From NCBI GenBank assembly GCA_902515565.1, contig CABXVR010000001.1:62001-126000 (forward strand): a stretch of 64,000 nt of DNA, given 5' to 3'. Source of the DNA: an uncultured Bacteroidota bacterium (GTDB lineage: Bacteria; Bacteroidota; Bacteroidia; Flavobacteriales; Flavobacteriaceae). Each line of letters begins with the position of its first letter. Within the stretch, counting starts at the first letter, position 1. Shown here in pieces: positions 54,373-61,598 of this stretch. Position numbers and translations under genes: made by a program. The notes under the pieces were generated by a model, which was given only the letters and a program-made list of their open reading frames with translations, was not told the DNA's origin and made no database searches.

Positions 54373-55611
54373 TTGTTTAAAGGCATTTTTATTAAGAATT
54401 TTTTCAATTTAATTATTAATCAAGGGATTAATATTTTTATTGCCTTATTGGCAACACGTATTTTATTTAGAACACTAGGCGAAGCTCAGTATGGGCTTGT
54501 TAACCTTGCTCTTTCAGTTGTTTTATTGTCAAGTATTACGGTTAGTTATGGCTATCACCTAAATGGCCCAAAACGCATTGCTTTATTTAGAGATGAATCT
54601 AAAAAAAAAGAAACTTTAATCAACGAAATTATAGTAACCAGAATAATAATAGCCATAGGCATGGCAATAATTTTATTTTGCTTGACTTATTTTTTGGGAT
54701 TTTTTAAATCTTATGCGGCCTTATTATATTATTCATTAATTCTGTTGTTTAGCCAAGCTTTGTTTCCGATGTTTTATTTTCAAGGAAATGATAAAATCGC
54801 ATGGGCTTCTATCGTGAATGCTTTTGCAAAAGTAGCCTACTTGCTACTAATCTTATTGTTTATAAAAAGACCAGAAGATGCGACTTATGTCAACTTTTTA
54901 TTTGGGATTACCGCTCTTATAGTTTACATCGTTTCCTGGATCATTATTTATAAGAAAGAAAAAATTAAATGGGCTTGGGTAAGTATTCATAATATAAAAA
55001 AAAGATTTGTTGAAAACTTTCAATTTTTTATATCTTCAATAGCAGGTCATGTCTCAATTCATGGGGGCTTGATTATTTTAGCGAATTTTGTCAATAGTAG
55101 TGTTTTAGGAGAGTTTGCTTTGGCTCAAAAGATTGCTCTTTTAATGCGTATGGTGCCTGTTTTTTTTACTCAAGCCATCTTGCAAGAAGCCTCTATTCTG
55201 TTTAAAAGCGATAAGACAGAATTTAACAGATATGTCAATCGAATTTTTATAATTGGACTGTCAATTACTTTTGCGATGGGGCTGATTACAATCATTTTTT
55301 CTAAATGGATAATATTTTTATTGGCTGGCTCTCAAGTTCTTTATAGTGAGGCTATTTTAAAAATTTTAGCTTTTATTCCTTTTATGAGCATGTTAAACTT
55401 TAACAACATGATTAAAATTTTAGTAGATGAAAAAAAACATTTGCTTACTAAGGCGACCTGGGTAACAGCCATTGTCATGCTAGTTTTAGCAACAATTGGG
55501 GGTTATTATTATGGTGGTTACGGACTCTCTATTGCGCTTGTAATTACAGAAATTGTGAGTTATATTGTACATTCAGTACTCTTGATAAAAAACAAGAATG
55601 AAAGAGCCTAA
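54373..55611 (+). CDS. Polysaccharide flippase (Wzx/MATE-like)
   Basis: 412 residues from a TTG start (MFKGIFIKNFFNLIINQG); no upstream ATG is in frame. About 12 membrane helices; FIALLATRILFRTLGEAQYG and LKILAFIPFMSMLNFNNM are typical of the oligosaccharide flippase family. It moves the lipid-linked repeat of the second cluster across the inner membrane. It is not closely similar by eye to the flippase at 11295-12578. It overlaps the following GT2 gene by 14 bases. Confidence 0.88.
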   Translation: MFKGIFIKNFFNLIINQGINIFIALLATRILFRTLGEAQYGLVNLALSVVLLSSITVSYGYHLNGPKRIALFRDESKKKETLINEIIVTRIIIAIGMAIILFCLTYFLGFFKSYAALLYYSLILLFSQALFPMFYFQGNDKIAWASIVNAFAKVAYLLLILLFIKRPEDATYVNFLFGITALIVYIVSWIIIYKKEKIKWAWVSIHNIKKRFVENFQFFISSIAGHVSIHGGLIILANFVNSSVLGEFALAQKIALLMRMVPVFFTQAILQEASILFKSDKTEFNRYVNRIFIIGLSITFAMGLITIIFSKWIIFLLAGSQVLYSEAILKILAFIPFMSMLNFNNMIKILVDEKKHLLTKATWVTAIVMLVLATIGGYYYGGYGLSIALVITEIVSYIVHSVLLIKNKNERA

Positions 55612-56524
55612 AATAGCCATCATCATTATTAATTGGAATACTTATCAGCTGACTTTTAATTGTCTTAAAAGCTTAGAGGCGTGTAGTTATAAAAACAAAA
55701 AAGTTTTTTTTGTAGATAATGGTTCAATAGATGGTTCAGGTGATAAAATAGCCTTAGAATTTTCTGAAATTAATTATATAAAAAATGAAAAAAACGAAGG
55801 TTTTACAGGGGCCAACAATAAAGCTTTAAAAGTAATTTTAAAACAAAATTTTGATTATGTTCTATTACTTAATAATGACACAGAGGTAAATCCAAATTTT
55901 TTATCTCTTCTTGTGGTTAGAATGGAATCTGATATAAATTTAGCTGCAACACAGCCTCTGATATTAGATCTTCCACATAAAAAAACTATCTGGAATGCCG
56001 GGGGGTCGTTTAACACCTTTTTTGGCTTGTCTAAAACCAGATCTAAAGGAGTAACCTATAAACCAAAACGTAAAATTCAAACATTCACAGACTGGATTAG
56101 TGGCTGTTGTATTTTGGTAAAGATACAGGCCGTCAAAGAAGTTGGTTTACTTGATAATCATTTTTTTGCTTATTTTGAAGATGTGGATTGGTCTATAAGA
56201 ATGAAAAATCAAGGTTATAAATTGGGCGTAGTGCCCAAAAGCATTATTTACCATCATTCATCGGCAAGCACAAAGGAGAACAACACTTCTAATGAGGGAA
56301 ATTTATCTCCTTATGTCCATTATTTAAATGTTCGTAATCACATTTATCTTATAAACAAACACGCTTTATTTTTTAATAGTATAGGGACTAAAATATATCA
56401 AATTCTCAAAATAACCTTCTATTCAATTTATTTTATTCTAAGATGTAGGTTTGAAAAATTAAAAATGGTCTGGCACGGTATGCTGGACGGTATAAAAACT
56501 AATAACATAAAACAGACATTTTGA
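55598..56524 (+). CDS. Glycosyltransferase family 2 (rhamnosyltransferase-like)
   Basis: 308 residues. IAIIIINWNTYQLTFNCLKS and VFFVDNGSIDGSGDKIA form the nucleotide-sugar site. VLLLNNDTEVNP carries the DxD-equivalent, and YFEDVDWSIRMKNQGYKLG is the ED-x-D-x3-R motif typical of rhamnosyl- and related GT2 transferases. It ends with a membrane-associated amphipathic helix. Both ends overlap neighbours, so it is inside the operon. Confidence 0.92.
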   Translation: MKEPKIAIIIINWNTYQLTFNCLKSLEACSYKNKKVFFVDNGSIDGSGDKIALEFSEINYIKNEKNEGFTGANNKALKVILKQNFDYVLLLNNDTEVNPNFLSLLVVRMESDINLAATQPLILDLPHKKTIWNAGGSFNTFFGLSKTRSKGVTYKPKRKIQTFTDWISGCCILVKIQAVKEVGLLDNHFFAYFEDVDWSIRMKNQGYKLGVVPKSIIYHHSSASTKENNTSNEGNLSPYVHYLNVRNHIYLINKHALFFNSIGTKIYQILKITFYSIYFILRCRFEKLKMVWHGMLDGIKTNNIKQTF

Positions 56525-57915
56525 TTGTAGTTGCAACAATATTATTGATTTTATACATTGGACTTATTGGTTTTGTATTAAAAAAAACCTTTGACGGAGA
56601 CGCCTATTATCTTTTATTATATATCCTATTTACACTCCCTTTTTACACCACCCTTCAACTTATTATCTTTAAAGGATTTGATTTGTCATCTTTAGTTGAT
56701 GTCTTTAAGTATAGTAAAGATTTTGTTTTCTTTACAGGTTTTTTTATTTTTATTTTTGGAAAAAAAGAATCAATTATTGAACAAAAATGGAGGCTTACTT
56801 TCTTAGATAAATTGTTTTTGGGATTTATGACCCTAACCCTTATTTACACGCTTATTCCGTTAGGGGAAATTCCTTTCTTTTCAAAAATAATTTATGCAAA
56901 AAACACATTTTTAATAGGTATCGTTTATTTTTTAGGCCGCAACACTAATATTGATAAACAAAGGTGGCGCTTCATTGTTAAAGTTTTAATTTATTTAACA
57001 ATAGGTTCTTTTGTGTTAGCATTGTCAGAAAAAATATTTGGAATGCACCTACAAAATGTTTTGGATTATGGAAGATTTAATTTAGTAATAAACGATATTT
57101 TTCCAACGGGTAATTATGGCTTGAGTTGGACTTTCGAAAGGCAGGGCGGATTTGCGCGTTATGCAGCTTTTTTTTCAAACCCATTAGAATTTGCAGCTTC
57201 ATTATTACTGTTTTTATCTGTGGGCCTTCATTATCTACTTCACTCTAAATACAATATTAATCGATTGGCTTACTTATGCTTGTTGATACTAGTATCATTA
57301 TCTTTCTTTTTTTCTTACTCAAGGGGCGCAATCATTGCAAGTGGAATTATAGTGTTTTTTACCTTATTTTTAGAAAAAAAGCACCAATTAGTGCGAATTG
57401 TTTTGGCTTTAGTTATTATATCAGTAGTATATATTTCTTTCTTTTCCTCAAAAGAATTACAATACTTTGTTTTAGACACTTTGAGTTTTCAAAACACTTC
57501 AAGTTTAGGACATCTCCTGGAATGGTTAGAAGGGGTAAACTCTATTATTCTAAACCCAATGGGTGTTGGTATAGCCATGAGTGGTAACGGTAATGGTGTC
57601 GATCAAGCTTTAAAAATTGGTGGTGAAAATCAGTTTTTAATTTACGGCGTTCAAATGGGGGTTATAGGACTTTTAATTTATGTGTCAATTTTAATCAAGG
57701 GAATTAAGGATAGTTTAAAAGTGTTTAAACTTTCCAGTAAATATCATGTAAAATCTATTTCTTTTGTAGCTGCTACAACAAAAATAGGCTTACTAATCCC
57801 TTTGTTTACGGCTAATGCAGAATTGTATCTTTTTGTCGGCTTTCTTTCTTGGTTTTTAATTGGTTTTGTTGAAACGTATTATTTAAAGAATATTTTAAAT
57901 AGAAATCTCCAATGA
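56521..57915 (+). CDS. O-antigen ligase/polymerase family membrane protein (Wzy-like)
   Basis: 464 residues from a TTG start that overlaps the GT2 stop (TGATTG). Ten or more membrane helices; FFSYSRGAIIASGIIVFFTL is the ligase-family SxSRxxxI segment. The large loop with NGNGVDQALKIGGENQFLIY and GVQMGVIGLLIYVSIL is the Wzy_C region, with ENQFL in place of HNxYL. It is the likely repeat-unit polymerase of the second cluster. Confidence 0.85.
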   Translation: MIVVATILLILYIGLIGFVLKKTFDGDAYYLLLYILFTLPFYTTLQLIIFKGFDLSSLVDVFKYSKDFVFFTGFFIFIFGKKESIIEQKWRLTFLDKLFLGFMTLTLIYTLIPLGEIPFFSKIIYAKNTFLIGIVYFLGRNTNIDKQRWRFIVKVLIYLTIGSFVLALSEKIFGMHLQNVLDYGRFNLVINDIFPTGNYGLSWTFERQGGFARYAAFFSNPLEFAASLLLFLSVGLHYLLHSKYNINRLAYLCLLILVSLSFFFSYSRGAIIASGIIVFFTLFLEKKHQLVRIVLALVIISVVYISFFSSKELQYFVLDTLSFQNTSSLGHLLEWLEGVNSIILNPMGVGIAMSGNGNGVDQALKIGGENQFLIYGVQMGVIGLLIYVSILIKGIKDSLKVFKLSSKYHVKSISFVAATTKIGLLIPLFTANAELYLFVGFLSWFLIGFVETYYLKNILNRNLQ

Positions 57916-57957
57916 GTATCTTTACTTTATTCGGTTAATTAAAAGAAAGAGAATATT

Positions 57958-59100
57958 TTGGCTCAAAAAATTAAAGTTTTAATAGATACTTTTTATTACC
58001 AGGCTGCATTGTCTGGGATAAGAACATATACTAATCAGCTAGTTTTAGGAGCCAAAAACTCAAAAAATAATAACATTGAATATCTTTTTTCACACGAGAT
58101 CAATCAATGGGATAAAAATCATAAATTTTTAAATCCAAAGAGTAAGTTTTCTAGATTGCGTTTTCATCTTTATTATTTTTATTGGAAACAAATTAGATTA
58201 CCATTTAAAATATTAAAACACAAACCAAATGTGCTTATTTGTCCTGACTACGTGGCGCCTTTATGGCGCTTAAAAACACTCAAGCTTTGTGTTATTCACG
58301 ATACATTATTTTGGGATTATACTAAAAATTACAACGCATTTTGGCGTAAATATTATACTAAACTTATAAGCCTTGGTTTTCGAGGAAATTCCTCAGTGGT
58401 AACTACAAGTAATTATGTTAAAAGTAATTTAGAAAGTTTATTCTCAAAACAGAACGTTTCAATTAAAGTTATATATCAAAGTTTTTTAAAATCAAAAACA
58501 GACGATGACAGGATTTTAAAAATTTTGAATTTGGAAGAAAGCGATTTTTTATTGCACGTAGGTTCTTTTGATAAACGAAAAGATTTAATAACTCTTGTCA
58601 AAGCTTTTAAATTATTAAAATCAGACAAAAAAAACAAACATTTGAAATTAGTACTTGCGGGACAAAAAATTCTTAATGGCAATGTAGAAGTGTTAAACGA
58701 ATTAGAGAGCTATATTTTTACAAACAACTTGTCAAAAAGTGTGTTGATGACAGGCTATTTGTCAACTGAAGAAATAACCTCCTTGTACAAAAAAGCTTTT
58801 ATATATGTATTTCCATCTGTGGAAGAGGGCTTTGGCATTCCTGTCTTAGAAGCTTTTGCTTTGAAAACACCAGTTGTGGCTTCTAATGCGCCGGCAATGG
58901 TGGAAATTGCACAGGGTGCGGCGGAACATTATAACGCAGGAGATCAAGTTGAATTATTTAAAACACTTACTAAATTAATAGCTTCAGAACCAGAAAGAAC
59001 CTGTTTGATTGAAAAAGGATCAAAAAGGTTAAAAGACTTTTCTAGAGAAAAGTTTATTAAAGATTACGAATATCATATTTTAAAAAGTGTTAAGATTTAA
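57958..59100 (+). CDS. Glycosyltransferase family 4
   Basis: 380 residues from a TTG start (MAQKIKVLIDTFYYQ). GIRTYTNQLVLGA is the GT4 acceptor-side glycine motif. LLHVGSFDKRKDLITLVKAF opens the donor domain, and FPSVEEGFGIPVLEAFALKTPVVAS is the E-x7-E motif. It resembles mannosyltransferase-like GT4 enzymes. The next GT4 gene starts at the base after its stop. The start choice is uncertain because no ATG is available near the N-terminus. Confidence 0.9.
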   Translation: MAQKIKVLIDTFYYQAALSGIRTYTNQLVLGAKNSKNNNIEYLFSHEINQWDKNHKFLNPKSKFSRLRFHLYYFYWKQIRLPFKILKHKPNVLICPDYVAPLWRLKTLKLCVIHDTLFWDYTKNYNAFWRKYYTKLISLGFRGNSSVVTTSNYVKSNLESLFSKQNVSIKVIYQSFLKSKTDDDRILKILNLEESDFLLHVGSFDKRKDLITLVKAFKLLKSDKKNKHLKLVLAGQKILNGNVEVLNELESYIFTNNLSKSVLMTGYLSTEEITSLYKKAFIYVFPSVEEGFGIPVLEAFALKTPVVASNAPAMVEIAQGAAEHYNAGDQVELFKTLTKLIASEPERTCLIEKGSKRLKDFSREKFIKDYEYHILKSVKI

Positions 59101-60252
59101 ATGAAACAATCAACCAACAAAATACTTCTATTACACAGCTCTAATGATATGTATGGGGCCAGCAGAATTGTGTTACAAGTAATAGATATTTTAATTAAAG
59201 CTAAATATGAAGTACATGTTATTTTACCTTACAATGGAGTACTAAATAAGATAATTACTGATAAAGGAGCTTCATGTAGCGTATATAATTTAGGGGTTTT
59301 TAGAAAAAAATACTTGAATTTAAAAGGCCTATACAATCGATTTTTAAAAATCAAAAAGGCCAAAAATTATATCTCAAATTATATCCATAAACACCAGATT
59401 GATTTATTGTATACTAACACATCTGTAATTATTTCTGGAGGATTAGCAGCCAAAAAAAGTGGTATTCCTAATCTCTTACATATTCACGAAATACCAACAG
59501 GCAACAAACTTTATGAAATATTTATTGGTTTGTTTGTTCGATGTTTTTCAACAAAAGTTATTGTAGTTTCTAATAGCGTTGCAAAACACTGGCAAGCTTA
59601 CCTTAAAAAAACCCAACTGATTAAAGTTTATAACGGCATTGTTTTTTCGCCTAAAGAACCACCTGAAAGCACGAAAAGAAAAACGAGTCAAGACATAACT
59701 GTTACATCAATAGCGAGGTTGATTCCTTCTAAAGGGCATAAATACTTTATAGAAGTTGCTAAAGAGTTATTAAAAATAAATAGTAAGTTTCAGTTTTTAA
59801 TTGTTGGAGACACTTTTCAAGGTTATGAATCTTATGAAGAAAAACTAAAAACATTTGTTGTTGAAAATAATTTACATGAAAAAATACATTTTTTAGGACT
59901 TAGATTAGATGTTGAATCCATATTAAGCAAATCCGACTTGGTTTTTCATTCCTCAATAACACCAGATTCTTTGCCTACAGTTCTCTTTGAGGCAATTAAA
60001 ATGAGAGTACCTGTAGCGGCTACCGATTTAGCAGGCGCGGTAGAAATTTTAGACAATGGCAATTGCGGTTTATTGGTACCGCTTAATAATGTAAAAAAAG
60101 CAGCTCATATGATAAACGACTATATTAAGGATGAAAAATTGAAGACATCAAATATTGAAAAAGCAATTGAACATACCAATCAATATTTTTCATCTACACA
60201 ATTCGAGAAAAATATTTTAGACACCTTTAAAAATACTTTGATATCAAAATGA
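59101..60252 (+). CDS. Glycosyltransferase family 4
   Basis: 383 residues. NDMYGASRIVLQVIDILIK is the acceptor-binding loop, ITVTSIARLIPSKGHKYFIE opens the donor domain, and SITPDSLPTVLFEAIKMRVPVAA covers the E-x7-E region, with the first Glu replaced by Asp (PDSLPTVLFE), a common variant. It overlaps the DUF1972-type enzyme by four bases. The sugars used are unknown. Confidence 0.9.
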   Translation: MKQSTNKILLLHSSNDMYGASRIVLQVIDILIKAKYEVHVILPYNGVLNKIITDKGASCSVYNLGVFRKKYLNLKGLYNRFLKIKKAKNYISNYIHKHQIDLLYTNTSVIISGGLAAKKSGIPNLLHIHEIPTGNKLYEIFIGLFVRCFSTKVIVVSNSVAKHWQAYLKKTQLIKVYNGIVFSPKEPPESTKRKTSQDITVTSIARLIPSKGHKYFIEVAKELLKINSKFQFLIVGDTFQGYESYEEKLKTFVVENNLHEKIHFLGLRLDVESILSKSDLVFHSSITPDSLPTVLFEAIKMRVPVAATDLAGAVEILDNGNCGLLVPLNNVKKAAHMINDYIKDEKLKTSNIEKAIEHTNQYFSSTQFEKNILDTFKNTLISK

Positions 60253-61391
60253 CTCAATTAAAACGCAATACAAATCCTTTAAAAATTGCCATTATTGGTT
60301 CTAGAGGATATCCGTATGTTTATAGTGGTTATGAAACCTTAATTAAAGAACTAAGTGAACGTTTGGTGGAAAAGGGTTGTGAAGTAACTGTTTATTGTCA
60401 TCGCAGCTTATTTAAAGAAAAACCGTCCATTGTAAACGGGATTAAATTGGTGTATGTACCTACTATTGAAACAAAATCGCTAAGTCAATTAATACATTCT
60501 TTTTTATCTATGTGCCATGCAGTAGTTTCTGATGTAGATATTATTTTTGCTGTAAATGTAGCTAACGGCCCTTTTGGCTTAATATCAAAGATATTTAGAA
60601 AACCAACGGCTATAAACGTAGATGGTTTAGAGTGGTTACGCCCTAAATGGAAAGGTTTAGGGGCCAGATATTTTAAAATAGCAGCCCAATTGTCAACAAT
60701 TTTATTCGATCAAATTATAAATGACTCTGAGGAGATGCGTAAGGTATACCTAAAGATATTTAAAAAAGAATCAGAAGTAATTGCTTACGGCGCCACAATA
60801 AAAAAATCAAATGACCCTTCTTTAATTCAACAATGGTTTATTAAGCCAAACGAATATTATTTAGTTGTTGGACGTATGATTCCAGATAATAACGCCGATA
60901 TTATTCTGAAAGGTTTTCTGGCTTCAAATTCAACAAAAAAAATGGTTGTTGTAGGTGATGTTTTTTATAAAGACAATTATGCCGATTCATTAAAAGCACT
61001 AAAAGATGAGAGACTTATTTTTACTGGCTATGTTCGTAATCCTGAAGTTTTAGCAGCTTTATACCATCATTGCTATGTATACGTTCACGGACACGAGTTT
61101 GGAGGAACTAACCCAACAATGATTAAAGCCATGGCCTATGGCTGTGCTATTTTGGCTTTAAATACTGTTTTTAACAAAGAAATGTTAAACAATGATTCAT
61201 ACGGAATTTATTTTGAGAAAAACCAGGAAGCTCTTCGAAAACAAATCGATTATGTAGATCAGCATCCAAAGCAAATTAAAAAATTAAGTCAGAATTCAAA
61301 TCTGGGTATAACAGATAAATACAATTGGGACTGTATAACAAATCAGTATTTAAAGGTTTTTAGACGGCTTGTTAGAAAGAGGAAATTTTGA
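60249..61391 (+). CDS. DUF1972-type GT4 glycosyltransferase (rhamnosyltransferase-like)
   Basis: 380 residues. The opening KIAIIGSRGYPYVYSGYETLIKEL is the DUF1972 signature of a GT4 branch that includes rhamnosyltransferases of surface-polymer clusters. YYLVVGRMIPDNNADIILKG and HGHEFGGTNPTMIKAMAYGCAILAL give the donor site. It is the last gene of the plus-strand operon. The stop is followed within a few bases by the end of the inverted beta-barrel fragment. Confidence 0.9.
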   Translation: MTQLKRNTNPLKIAIIGSRGYPYVYSGYETLIKELSERLVEKGCEVTVYCHRSLFKEKPSIVNGIKLVYVPTIETKSLSQLIHSFLSMCHAVVSDVDIIFAVNVANGPFGLISKIFRKPTAINVDGLEWLRPKWKGLGARYFKIAAQLSTILFDQIINDSEEMRKVYLKIFKKESEVIAYGATIKKSNDPSLIQQWFIKPNEYYLVVGRMIPDNNADIILKGFLASNSTKKMVVVGDVFYKDNYADSLKALKDERLIFTGYVRNPEVLAALYHHCYVYVHGHEFGGTNPTMIKAMAYGCAILALNTVFNKEMLNNDSYGIYFEKNQEALRKQIDYVDQHPKQIKKLSQNSNLGITDKYNWDCITNQYLKVFRRLVRKRKF

Positions 61392-61394
61392 TAA

Positions 61395-61598
61395 TTATTT
61401 TTTAGAATTAAAATGGTAGGTAAGGTTGAGATTTACATGAAGGTTATTAACGTCTGTACCAGGATGGTAATAAGGCTCAGCAAAATCATCTAATTCCCAT
61501 TGATAGTTTAAACTTCTTATATAAACGACATTAACGCGTCCCCAAATATTTTTTAACTTTTTTTGGAAGCTGAAATGTACATTATAATCTTTCCAATA
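61395..61598 (-). pseudogene. Truncated C-terminus of an outer-membrane beta-barrel protein (probably capsule-assembly Wzi)
   Basis: In the minus-strand frame one step off from the ORF-track gene the translation is YWKDYNVHFSFQKKL, then IWGRVNVVYIRSLNYQWELD and PGTDVNNLHVNLNLTYHFNSKK with a stop. Alternating hydrophobic residues and a final aromatic (TYHF) mark the last strands of an outer-membrane barrel. Wording and position next to Wza/Wzx/Wzy genes suggest the Wzi capsule-assembly family. The N-terminal part is missing and is replaced by the 3' end of an unrelated gene. Confidence 0.6.

Noticed and set aside
57276-57587. 103-aa plus-strand ORF inside the Wzy-like gene
   Set aside because: Out-of-frame reading of a hydrophobic coding region; cysteine- and phenylalanine-rich pseudo-translation typical of a shadow frame.
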